Shown here one piece after another: positions 18,895 through 28,003 of a stretch of DNA of 64,000 bases. The notes beneath the pieces are model-generated. The model did no database searches. It saw nothing but the letters and a program-made list of their open reading frames with translations, and was not told the DNA's origin. Position numbers and translations under genes: made by a program. How positions within the stretch are numbered: the first letter of the stretch is position 1; the number at the start of each line of letters is the position of its first letter. The stretch is from Candidatus Merdinaster equi (GTDB taxonomy: Bacteria > Bacillota > Clostridia > Lachnospirales > Lachnospiraceae): assembly GCA_018064935.1 (NCBI GenBank), contig JAGHUF010000011.1, positions 1 through 64,000 on the forward strand, written 5' to 3'.

Positions 18895-19613
18895 TATATG
18901 TTATCGGAATAGGTCCGGGAGATGAAGCCAATTTGACAGGACGGGCAATCAGGGCATTACAGGAAAGTGATGTAATAGTTGGATATACTGTCTATGTTGA
19001 TCTGGTAAAGGAAATCCTTCCGGATAAAGAATATATGACAACTGGGATGACCAAGGAAATAGAAAGATGCAGATTGTGCTTTGATCTTGCCAGAGAGGGA
19101 AAGGTAGTTTCACTTGTGTGCAGTGGTGATGCAGGTGTATATGGAATGGCTTCGCCAGTGTATGAACTGCTTCCTGAATATGATGATGTTGACATTGTTG
19201 TTGTTCCGGGAATAACTGCAGCCAACAGTGGGGCAGCAGTATTAGGAGCACCACTTAATCATGATTATTGCGTTATAAGCCTGAGTGATCTCATGACACC
19301 GTGGGAAGTGATTGAGAATAGAATAAAAGCTGCAATTATGGGGGATTTTGCGATGGCTCTTTATAATCCTTCTAGCAGGAAGCGAGCTGATTATCTACAG
19401 AAGGCATGCGATATAATGCTTGCGGCAGGTGCAAAGCCAGACAGAGCCTGTGGCTATGTAGAAAATATTGGTCGCGAGGGAATGCAATCCTGTGTGTGTA
19501 CGTTGGCGAAACTAAGAGAGCTCTCAGTGAATATGTTTACCACAGTGTTTGTTGGCAATTCAGAAAGTTATATTCAGGGGAATAAGCTTATTACAAAAAG
19601 AGGATATAGATGA
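18882..19613 (+). CDS. cbiH: Cobalt-precorrin-3B C17-methyltransferase
   Basis: IGIGPGDEANLTGRAIRALQESDVIVGYTVYVDLV; VCSGDAGVYGMASPVYEL. TTG start. Confidence 0.94.
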   Translation: MEKLIYVIGIGPGDEANLTGRAIRALQESDVIVGYTVYVDLVKEILPDKEYMTTGMTKEIERCRLCFDLAREGKVVSLVCSGDAGVYGMASPVYELLPEYDDVDIVVVPGITAANSGAAVLGAPLNHDYCVISLSDLMTPWEVIENRIKAAIMGDFAMALYNPSSRKRADYLQKACDIMLAAGAKPDRACGYVENIGREGMQSCVCTLAKLRELSVNMFTTVFVGNSESYIQGNKLITKRGYR

Positions 19614-21646
19614 AACAGGTTCTAATATTTGCGGGAACAACTGAGGGAAGAGAACTGGCAGAGGCGTTTGACAGAAGCAATATCAGCTGTCATGTATGCG
19701 TTGCTACCGAATATGGAAGTCAGCTTATCAAAGACACCAGAAACGTTATTGTTCATATGGGCAGACTTGATGGAAATGACATGAAAGAATTGATGTCGGA
19801 TATCAAGTGTGATGTGGTTGTTGATGCAACGCATCCTTATGCGACGGCTGTGACGTCCACAATCATGGACAGTATTAAAGATACAGATATAGAGTATATC
19901 AGGCTGCTACGAGATACAAAAGTAGAAAATAGTAATGCGGATATTGCTTATTATGCTGATGTTAACCAGTGTATAGAGGGATTGAAGCTAACATCAGGGA
20001 AAATTCTGTTAACGACTGGTAGCAAACAGCTCGCTGAATTTACTGGAGTGGCTGAACTGAAGGACAGAATCATGGCCCGGGTTATACCAGGAATGGAAAG
20101 CCTTAAGCTGTGTTATGATGCCGGACTTGAAGGCAGGCAGATTATTGCTATGCAGGGGCCGTTTTCACAGCAAATGAATGAAGCTGTCATTCGTGAGTAT
20201 AACATTGAGAATCTTGTTACCAAAGAAAGCGGCGCTGTCGGTGGAGTTAATGATAAGCTCCTCGCAGCTGCAAATCTTGGAATAAAGGTACACATGATTG
20301 GAAGCCCAAATGAAACTGTGAATGGTAGTTTGTCCAATGGAAAAGAGGGCTTATCTCTTGGTAAAACCATAAAAAAAATAGAACAGCTGCTTGGTATGTC
20401 ATTTGCAAGAGGTAAGGTCCAGGTAGTTCTTGCCGGAATTGGACCAGGTAATGAAAGGCTTATGACTGAAGAGGTAAAGAGTGAAATCAGTGAAGCAGAT
20501 ATTATCTTTGGCGCGACGAGAATGGTAGAAGCAGTAGAATCCAAAGCAAAAAAATATCCCTATTACCTCAGGGAAGATATTATTCCTGTAATTGAAAATG
20601 AATCAGCAGGCAGTTATAAGGATATAAAAGCTGTTGTGCTTTTTTCGGGAGATTCCGGTTTCTATAGTGGAAGCAGGAAAATGTATGAAGCACTTATTCA
20701 GAAGAGTGAATGGGATGTCAGGATTATGCCGGGAGTATCATCTATTTCTCTTTTATGTGCCAGACTCGGAACAGACTGGAATGATGGGAATATTGTTAGT
20801 CTGCACGGTGTAGACAGTACTCAGTGGATTCCAGAAATATTGGATTCGGTAAGATATAACAGGAAAACATTTTTTATTTGCTCAGGAGTGAAGGATATCA
20901 ATCTGTTAGGCGAAGTGCTCTATGATGAGGGTATTGATTGCCAGATACATCTTGGATATCAATTATCATATCCGGATGAAAAAGTATTGGCTTTATCATT
21001 GCAGCAGTGTATGGAACTTGGCGAAGAGGGGTTATATGCAGGACTGATTACGGTCGGTGATGTATCAAGACGCTTCCTTGTACCCACAATGAAGGATGAA
21101 GATTTCATAAGAGATAATGTTCCTATGACAAAGGAGGATGTTCGTAAGCTTTCTATCTGTCAGATGAAAATCAAGGAAAATGATGTTGTATATGATATTG
21201 GATGTGGAAGCGGTTCTATAGCGGTTCAGGCGGCTATGCTTTCCAGGTCAGTAAGAGTATATGCTGTTGAATGTAGTGAGGAAGCAGTGGCTTTATCCAG
21301 GAGGAACATATCAAAGCATAGACTTCACAATATTGATGTGATACAGGCGAAGGCACCAGGGGGATTAGATAATCTGCCAGCAGCTGATTCCGCGTTTATA
21401 GGAGGCAGCAGGGGTAATCTTAAAGATATTCTTCTTAAGTTATATGCTATTAATCCTTCCATGCGTGTGGTTATTAATGCTGTGAGCATGGAAACAATTT
21501 GTGAAACAAGTAGGCTTATAGAGGAACTGAGTATAGATAACCTTTCCATAGAACAGGTATCTGTAAACAAAGTTAATGAATTGGGTCAATATCATATGCT
21601 CAGTTCAAATAATTCAGTTTTTATTTTTTCCTTCGATTTTGTATAG
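19610..21646 (+). CDS. Fusion: cobalt-precorrin-6A reductase (CbiJ) + C5/C15-methyltransferase domains (CbiE, CbiT)
   Basis: CbiJ-like FAGTTEGRELAEAF and DATHPYATAVT; CbiE-like LAGIGPGNERLMTEEVKSEISEADIIFGATRM; CbiT-like VYDIGCGSGSIAVQAAML, in one 678-aa ORF. Confidence 0.92.
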   Translation: MKQVLIFAGTTEGRELAEAFDRSNISCHVCVATEYGSQLIKDTRNVIVHMGRLDGNDMKELMSDIKCDVVVDATHPYATAVTSTIMDSIKDTDIEYIRLLRDTKVENSNADIAYYADVNQCIEGLKLTSGKILLTTGSKQLAEFTGVAELKDRIMARVIPGMESLKLCYDAGLEGRQIIAMQGPFSQQMNEAVIREYNIENLVTKESGAVGGVNDKLLAAANLGIKVHMIGSPNETVNGSLSNGKEGLSLGKTIKKIEQLLGMSFARGKVQVVLAGIGPGNERLMTEEVKSEISEADIIFGATRMVEAVESKAKKYPYYLREDIIPVIENESAGSYKDIKAVVLFSGDSGFYSGSRKMYEALIQKSEWDVRIMPGVSSISLLCARLGTDWNDGNIVSLHGVDSTQWIPEILDSVRYNRKTFFICSGVKDINLLGEVLYDEGIDCQIHLGYQLSYPDEKVLALSLQQCMELGEEGLYAGLITVGDVSRRFLVPTMKDEDFIRDNVPMTKEDVRKLSICQMKIKENDVVYDIGCGSGSIAVQAAMLSRSVRVYAVECSEEAVALSRRNISKHRLHNIDVIQAKAPGGLDNLPAADSAFIGGSRGNLKDILLKLYAINPSMRVVINAVSMETICETSRLIEELSIDNLSIEQVSVNKVNELGQYHMLSSNNSVFIFSFDFV

Positions 21647-21673
21647 AAATTAAGTTTATTTTTGGTGTAATCA

Positions 21674-23032
21674 TTGATGAAAAAAGCATTTTTAATTGCG
21701 GCAACAGGAAGCGGTTGTGGAAAGACAACAATAACCTGTGCGCTTCTTTCGACAATTAAAAATAGGAATATGACATTAAGAGCTTTTAAGTGTGGACCAG
21801 ATTATATAGATCCCATGTTCCATAAAACTGTGCTTGGAATTGAATCACAGAATCTGGATTTATTCTTCTCCTCAGATGAAGAGCTTGAGCGCATTTTTTA
21901 TGCCGAAAATTGTGCCGATGTCTCAGTAGTTGAAGGCGTTATGGGTTTATACGATGGTATATCGACTTCCTCAAATGAGGGGTCATCCTATGAACTGGCC
22001 TGCAAACTGGACATACCGGTTTTTCTTGTTGTAAATGCACATGGAATGGGAAGATCACTAATTGCACTTATAAAGGGCTTCCTGGAAATGGATACGGAGC
22101 AAAAAATCAAGGGTGTGATTCTAAACCAGATTTCGCCAATGTACTATGAGACTATAAGCAGGCAGATTGAGTTGGAGCTAGGTGTGGCAGCTTTGGGATA
22201 TTTTCCTAAGGTGGGAGATATCAATCTTGAGAGCAGATATCTTGGTCTTAAGATGCCAAATGAGATCGAACAGATTGAGGACAATATTAAAAAGGCAGAA
22301 AAGATTATTTCTGAAACTGTAGATATAGACAGGATGCTACAGATATCTGTGACAGGCAGAGAGGCTAAGTCTGTGTCAGAAATAGAAGAAGTATTGCATG
22401 ATGTTCGTATAGGAGTTGCAAGGGATGAAGCCTTTTGTTTCTTCTATGAAGAGAACCTTAAGCTACTCAGAAAACTTGGAGCAGAAACTGTTGAGTTCTC
22501 GCCAATCCACGATAAGGTGCTTCCAGATAACATTGATGGATTGTTACTTGGCGGAGGCTACCCTGAACTATATGCAGACAAGCTTTCTTCAAATATAAAA
22601 ATGCTTTCTTCTATAAAGGATGCTATTAGTAGGGGCGTTCCCTCGCTGGCTGAATGTGGAGGATTTATGTATCTTCATGACGCTATATGTGTAGATGGCA
22701 CTGAGTATCCAATGGTCGGTGTAGTGGAAGGCACCTGCTCAAAGAAGGAAAGACTTGTTAGATTTGGATATCTTACAATAAGTGAGAATGCAGATAGTTT
22801 CATGAGTAGTGGCAACAAAGGAATAAAAGGACACGAGTTCCATTATTATGACAGTACGAATAATGGTGAGGATGGAACATCTGTTAAGCCTGGAGGTAAT
22901 CGCAGCTGGAAATCTGCCCATATATCTGAAAATCACTGGTGGGGATTTGCACATTTGTATTACCAGACTAATGTTGGATTTGCAAAAGCTTTCATTGATA
23001 AATGTATAAAATGGAGGAATATCAATGAGTAA
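21674..23032 (+). CDS. cbiA: Cobyrinic acid a,c-diamide synthase
   Basis: ATGSGCGKTTITCALLSTI; FKCGPDYIDPMFH; LLLGGGYPELYADKLSSN. Confidence 0.96.
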   Translation: MMKKAFLIAATGSGCGKTTITCALLSTIKNRNMTLRAFKCGPDYIDPMFHKTVLGIESQNLDLFFSSDEELERIFYAENCADVSVVEGVMGLYDGISTSSNEGSSYELACKLDIPVFLVVNAHGMGRSLIALIKGFLEMDTEQKIKGVILNQISPMYYETISRQIELELGVAALGYFPKVGDINLESRYLGLKMPNEIEQIEDNIKKAEKIISETVDIDRMLQISVTGREAKSVSEIEEVLHDVRIGVARDEAFCFFYEENLKLLRKLGAETVEFSPIHDKVLPDNIDGLLLGGGYPELYADKLSSNIKMLSSIKDAISRGVPSLAECGGFMYLHDAICVDGTEYPMVGVVEGTCSKKERLVRFGYLTISENADSFMSSGNKGIKGHEFHYYDSTNNGEDGTSVKPGGNRSWKSAHISENHWWGFAHLYYQTNVGFAKAFIDKCIKWRNINE

Positions 23033-23267
23033 CTCTGATAGATATTTTGAAAATAGAGATTGCAAGTATTATCCATGTCATAAGGGATTGGACAATATTA
23101 ACTGTCTGTTTTGCTATTGTCCATTATATAGGATGCCAAACTGTCCGGGGCATTATAAGTGGATTGAGAAGGAAGGAAAGCAGATAAAGAGTTGTATTGA
23201 TTGTACATTTCCGCATGTGGAAGAAAATTATGAGAAGATTAATAAGATAATTAAGGCGAATAGTTAG
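23025..23267 (+). CDS. Cysteine-rich small domain protein associated with cobalamin clusters
   Basis: CKYYPCHKGLDNINCLFCYCPLYRMPNCPGHYKW...KSCIDCTFPH, matching the small Cys-rich domain often found with cob genes. Confidence 0.82.
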   Translation: MSNSDRYFENRDCKYYPCHKGLDNINCLFCYCPLYRMPNCPGHYKWIEKEGKQIKSCIDCTFPHVEENYEKINKIIKANS

Positions 23268-23307
23268 TACAGAAGTTATGCAAAAATAGTATCTGTTTTT
23301 TCAGCAA

Positions 23308-23347
23308 CTCCCGAGAAATCCTCGGGAGATTTTTTTGGGGTTTTTTT
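23308..23347 (+). terminator. Intrinsic terminator at the end of the cobalamin operon
   Basis: CTCCCGAG-AAATC-CTCGGGAG followed by ATTTTTTTGGGGTTTTTTT. Confidence 0.88.
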
Positions 23348-23387
23348 GTGCAAATTGGATAAAAAATGGAATGAAATTTTTACATCC

Positions 23388-23474
23388 GGAAACTAAAAAT
23401 GCGAAAACAGTTTCTTGAAACGAGGCTGAGGAAATGGTATGATAAAGGAAACTAAAATAGTAAAAATAGTTTCC
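23388..23474 (+). promoter_or_regulatory. Pair of 28-bp inverted repeats upstream of the TetR gene (candidate operators)
   Basis: GGAAACTAAAAATGCGAAAACAGTTTCT (23388-23415) and GGAAACTAAAATAGTAAAAATAGTTTCC (23447-23474). Confidence 0.65.
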
Positions 23475-23487
23475 GAGCGGGTGGCAG

Positions 23488-24048
23488 ATGGATATTAAAA
23501 AACAGATTTTAGAAGCGACAATAGAGGTGTTTCACAAAAAGGGAATAAAGTTTACCATGGATGATTTGGCGAGAGCCTTAGGAATGAGTAAGAAAACCAT
23601 CTATACGGTATTCAAAGATAAAAATGAATTATTCTTATCCATGGTGGACTATCTGTTTGATGCGATAAAGGCAAGTGAAAATGAAATAATCCAGAATGAA
23701 GAACTATCAACGCTGGACAAAATTCAGGCAATACTGTGTGTACTTCCGGACGGATATAAGGATTTGGATTTTGGACAGCTCTACATATTAAAAGATAAAT
23801 ATCCTCAAATATATAAAAAAGTTGAAAAACGTCTGGAAAATGGTTGGGAAAACACAATTATGCTCCTAGAAAAAGGTAAGGCGGAAGGCGTAATTCGAGA
23901 GGTCAATATACCAATCGTAAAGATGATGCTTGAAGCATCGCTGGAGCAGTTTTTTCAGAGAGATATATTAAAACGAAACAAAATAACATATCAAAAAGCT
24001 CTGAACGAAGTGGTGGAGATTTTGATGACGGGAATAATCCGGAAATGA
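23488..24048 (+). CDS. TetR/AcrR-family transcriptional regulator
   Basis: N-terminal HTH ATIEVFHKKGIKFTMDDLARALGMSKKTIYTVFKDKNELF. Confidence 0.93.
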   Translation: MDIKKQILEATIEVFHKKGIKFTMDDLARALGMSKKTIYTVFKDKNELFLSMVDYLFDAIKASENEIIQNEELSTLDKIQAILCVLPDGYKDLDFGQLYILKDKYPQIYKKVEKRLENGWENTIMLLEKGKAEGVIREVNIPIVKMMLEASLEQFFQRDILKRNKITYQKALNEVVEILMTGIIRK

Positions 24049-24134
24049 CTGATGATAAGTCAGCAATAAGCTGGCTGCATCTAGAACTAAACTGAACAGA
24101 AAAGAGAATGAACGAATTTTGAGGAGGGCATGTT

Positions 24135-26537
24135 ATGGCAGAAAGAATTTATATAAATAATGATTGGAAATATTTAGACAGCTTTAAGGATAATGAGCTG
24201 TTTGAAACTGCAACATGGAGAGACGCAGCAGATGTACGTATTCCTCACACCGTAAAAGAAGTGCCTTTTCATTATTTTGATGAAAAAGAATATCAGAAAA
24301 TAGCTGCATATCAGAAAATATTAAGCTGCCCAAAAGAATGGGAAGGAAAAAGAATACTTCTTACATTCGATGGTGTAGCCCATGACAGCAAGGTATTTGT
24401 AAATGGAAAATGTGCTGGAGCTCACCACTGCGGTTATACAGCGTTCACTGTTGATATAACAGATTACATCAATATCGGGAATGATAACGAGATCGTAGTA
24501 GTTGTTGACAGTAATGAAACATTAAATATCCCGCCATTTGGGTTTGTAATTGACTATATGACCTACGGTGGAATTTACAGAGATGTCTATATCGATGTAA
24601 AGGAACAAAGCTATATAAAGGATGTATTTGTTAAGACCAGGGTTGCAAGAGAAGGTAAGCAGTCAGCTACTGACTGTCAGATAACAATAGCTAATCCAGG
24701 CAAGAATATCAGTATCAGACAATATATTAAGAAATATGGAGCTACTGAAGAATATATAAAACTTGATAAAGAATACGATGTTCAGGATGAAATGCTTGAA
24801 GCCTCGCAGAATACTGGAAAAGTAGAACTGTGGGATATAGATAATCCCAATCTGTATATCATAAAGACAGAGTTGATTCGTGATGGAAAATGTATTGATG
24901 AGAAAGAAATCAGATTCGGATATCGCAAAGCGGTATTCCATGCAGATGGTTTTTACCTCAATGGAAAGAAGCTCAAAATCAGGGGCTTAAATAGGCACCA
25001 GAGCTATGCATATGTCGGCTATGCGATGCCAAAGTCCATGCAGGAGCTGGACGCTGATATCCTGAAAAAAGAACTCGGACTTAACGCAGTAAGAACCTCG
25101 CATTATCCCCAATCGCATCATTTTATCGACCGCTGCGATGAATTGGGTCTGCTCGTATTTACAGAGATTCCGGGCTGGCAGCATATTGGAGATGAGCAGT
25201 GGAAGAACCAGGCAGTCGAAAATACAAGAGACATGATACTGCAATATCGCAATCACACATCAATTGTATTGTGGGGCGTAAGAATAAATGAATCTGTTGA
25301 CGATGATGAATTCTATCTAAGAACCAATGCTGTTGCACATGAGCTGGATCCTACAAGACAGACGGGTGGAGTTCGCTGCTATAAAAAGGGAAGCCTTCTT
25401 GAAGATGTATATACCTACAATGATTTTTCTCACACAGGAAATAATGAAGGCTGCGAGAAGAAAATGGCAGTAAGTCCAGATAATAACAAGCCATATCTGG
25501 TGAGCGAATATAACGGACATATGTATCCATGCAAGGCATATGACTGGGAAGAACATAGAAGAGAGCATGCAATGAGGCATGCCAATGTACTTGACAGTGT
25601 TGCAAAAACGCCTGGAATTGCAGGAAGCTTTGGCTGGTGTATGTTTGATTACAATACCCATAAAGATTTTGGAAGTGGTGACAGAATATGTTACCACGGA
25701 GTTATGGATATGTTTCGTAATCCTAAGATGGCTGCATATGTTTATGCATGCCAGCAGGAAGAGAGCCCAGTTCTTGAATTGAGCTCATCAATGGATATTG
25801 GTGAACATCCAGGAAGTAACAGAGGCGACATATATATCTTTACAAATGCAGAATCTGTGAAGATGTACAAGAATGATACCTTTATCAAAGAATATACCGC
25901 ATCGGATTCGAAATATAAGAATCTACAGCATGGTCCAATCAGAATAAATGATTACATTGGCTCAGCGCTGGAAGAGAATGAGAATATGAGCCATAGTCAG
26001 GCTGAAGCAGTTAAGGAACTGCTTAATGAAGCAGCAAGGTCTGGTCTATACGGACTATCTAAGCAAATGTATCTGAAGGCAGCAGGACTTGTCGTGAGAT
26101 ACCATATGAAAATGACCGATGCAGTTGAACTATATAACAAGTACATTGGTGACTGGGGCGGAACATCTACGGCATATCGTTTTGAAGCAATAAGAAATGG
26201 TGAGGTAGTAAAAGAATTAGTTATTAAACCGATGTCTTCCTGGAGCATAAACGCTGCTATTGATCACGATGTGTTAAAAGAGCAGGAAAGCTATGACGTA
26301 GCAGCAATCAGAATTAATGCAGTAGATGAAAATAATAATATACTTCATTTCTTCAATGACCCTGTGGAGATTGCCGCTACTGGACCAATAGAAATAATAG
26401 GACCGAAGGTTGTTAGCCTTCAGGGCGGTATGGGAGGAACCTACATAAAGACAACTGGAGAAGCTGGAGAAGGCTCTGTTGTGATTAAAGGAATGAATGG
26501 AATGCATAAATCAATTCAGATAAAAGTTGAAGTATAG
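24135..26537 (+). CDS. Glycoside hydrolase family 2 (beta-galactosidase-like)
   Basis: GH2 order: sugar-binding (VFVNGKCAGAHHCGYTAFTVDITDYI), FYLNGKKLKIRGLNRHQSYAYVG, LNAVRTSHYPQSHHFIDRCDELGLLVFTEIPGW, WGVRINES, YLVSEYNGH. Confidence 0.92.
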   Translation: MAERIYINNDWKYLDSFKDNELFETATWRDAADVRIPHTVKEVPFHYFDEKEYQKIAAYQKILSCPKEWEGKRILLTFDGVAHDSKVFVNGKCAGAHHCGYTAFTVDITDYINIGNDNEIVVVVDSNETLNIPPFGFVIDYMTYGGIYRDVYIDVKEQSYIKDVFVKTRVAREGKQSATDCQITIANPGKNISIRQYIKKYGATEEYIKLDKEYDVQDEMLEASQNTGKVELWDIDNPNLYIIKTELIRDGKCIDEKEIRFGYRKAVFHADGFYLNGKKLKIRGLNRHQSYAYVGYAMPKSMQELDADILKKELGLNAVRTSHYPQSHHFIDRCDELGLLVFTEIPGWQHIGDEQWKNQAVENTRDMILQYRNHTSIVLWGVRINESVDDDEFYLRTNAVAHELDPTRQTGGVRCYKKGSLLEDVYTYNDFSHTGNNEGCEKKMAVSPDNNKPYLVSEYNGHMYPCKAYDWEEHRREHAMRHANVLDSVAKTPGIAGSFGWCMFDYNTHKDFGSGDRICYHGVMDMFRNPKMAAYVYACQQEESPVLELSSSMDIGEHPGSNRGDIYIFTNAESVKMYKNDTFIKEYTASDSKYKNLQHGPIRINDYIGSALEENENMSHSQAEAVKELLNEAARSGLYGLSKQMYLKAAGLVVRYHMKMTDAVELYNKYIGDWGGTSTAYRFEAIRNGEVVKELVIKPMSSWSINAAIDHDVLKEQESYDVAAIRINAVDENNNILHFFNDPVEIAATGPIEIIGPKVVSLQGGMGGTYIKTTGEAGEGSVVIKGMNGMHKSIQIKVEV

Positions 26538-26553
26538 AAACGAGGTGGGGGAA

Positions 26554-27978
26554 ATGAGATTAACGGGAAAAGAGAAGTTTGCATATGGTCTCGGCGCAGT
26601 TGGCAAGGACATGGTATACATGCTATCGGCCAGCTATGTGCTGTATTACTACCAGGATATTTTGGGCGTTAATGCAGTTGCTATGGGAGTTATCTTACTA
26701 ATAGCAAGAATATTTGATGCCTTTAACGATCCGATTATGGGAGTAGTTGTTGCGAAAACAAAAACCAGATGGGGTAAATTCAGACCATGGTTACTTATTG
26801 GAACAATTACCAATGCAGTTATCCTGTACCTTCTGTTTGCTGCGCCGCCGCAGCTCACAGGAAGCGGTCTTGTGGTATATGCCGCAGTGTTCTATATCCT
26901 TTGGGGTGTGACTTACACCATGATGGATATTCCTTACTGGTCAATGGTTCCGGCATTTACCGAAAGTGGTAGGGAGAGAGAAAACTTATCTGCACTTGCC
27001 AGATCATGTGCAGGTGTTGGCTCAGCACTTATCTCCATAGTCGCTATCATCGCTGTACAGGCACTTGGTACCATGATGGAGGGGGCAGATGCATCGGCCG
27101 TTGCAATAGAAAGAACAGGCTTCAAGTGGTTAGGACTCATTGTCGCTGTGCTGTTCATTGTATTAACGCTAGTGACCTGCATATGTATCAAAGAAAAATC
27201 TTCCGTCGATATGGAAACGGCGTCTGTGAAAGACATGTTCAGATCACTTATTCACAATGATCAGGCAATGACTATGGTTATTGCAATTGTACTTGTAAAC
27301 ACAGCTGTATATATTACTAACAATCTTGTTATTTATTTCTTTAAGTATGATATAGCAAATCTGTCATGGCAGAGTGATTATACTTTATTTACTACATTCG
27401 GCGGTGGTATGCAGATACTTGCGATGATGGCATTTTTCCCACTGCTTCGAAAAGCATGGAGCACAATGAAGATATTCTATATCAGTATAGCAAGTGCAGT
27501 TGCCGGCTATATTATGCTGCTTGTCATGGCGTTATCTGGAACAAGAAATATTTATGTTTTATTTATCCCGGCATTCTTCATAATGTCTGCCGTAGGAATT
27601 CTGAATGTAATTGTAACAATCTTTCTTGCGAATACAGTTGATTATGGTGAATGGAAGAATAAGAGACGTGATGAGTCAGTTATTTTTTCAATGCAGACAT
27701 TCGTTGTTAAGCTTGCTTCAGGTATAGCAGCGCTTGTCGCATCTATTTGCCTCTCAATATTCAGTATTGGAGGAGCGTCAACAGATGAAGTGGTAACAGA
27801 GGTTGTCAGAGCATCCGACAGTTCTGTATTTGGCCTTCGTATGACAATGACAATTATTCCTGTTATTGTGCTACTAATTGCGCTGGTGGTATTCAGGAAG
27901 AAGTATTGCTTAAACGATGAGAAACTCAATGAAATAACAGCAGAATTGGCAAACAGAAAAAATAATCAGTCAGTTTAG
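26554..27978 (+). CDS. GPH-family (MelB-like) sugar:cation symporter
   Basis: KFAYGLGAVGKDMVYMLSASYVLYYYQDILG; FDAFNDPIMGVVVAKTKTRWGKFRPWLLIG. Start set to ATG 26554. Confidence 0.93.
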   Translation: MRLTGKEKFAYGLGAVGKDMVYMLSASYVLYYYQDILGVNAVAMGVILLIARIFDAFNDPIMGVVVAKTKTRWGKFRPWLLIGTITNAVILYLLFAAPPQLTGSGLVVYAAVFYILWGVTYTMMDIPYWSMVPAFTESGRERENLSALARSCAGVGSALISIVAIIAVQALGTMMEGADASAVAIERTGFKWLGLIVAVLFIVLTLVTCICIKEKSSVDMETASVKDMFRSLIHNDQAMTMVIAIVLVNTAVYITNNLVIYFFKYDIANLSWQSDYTLFTTFGGGMQILAMMAFFPLLRKAWSTMKIFYISIASAVAGYIMLLVMALSGTRNIYVLFIPAFFIMSAVGILNVIVTIFLANTVDYGEWKNKRRDESVIFSMQTFVVKLASGIAALVASICLSIFSIGGASTDEVVTEVVRASDSSVFGLRMTMTIIPVIVLLIALVVFRKKYCLNDEKLNEITAELANRKNNQSV

Positions 27979-28003
27979 TACGCTAATTAATAAGGATAAT
28001 CAA

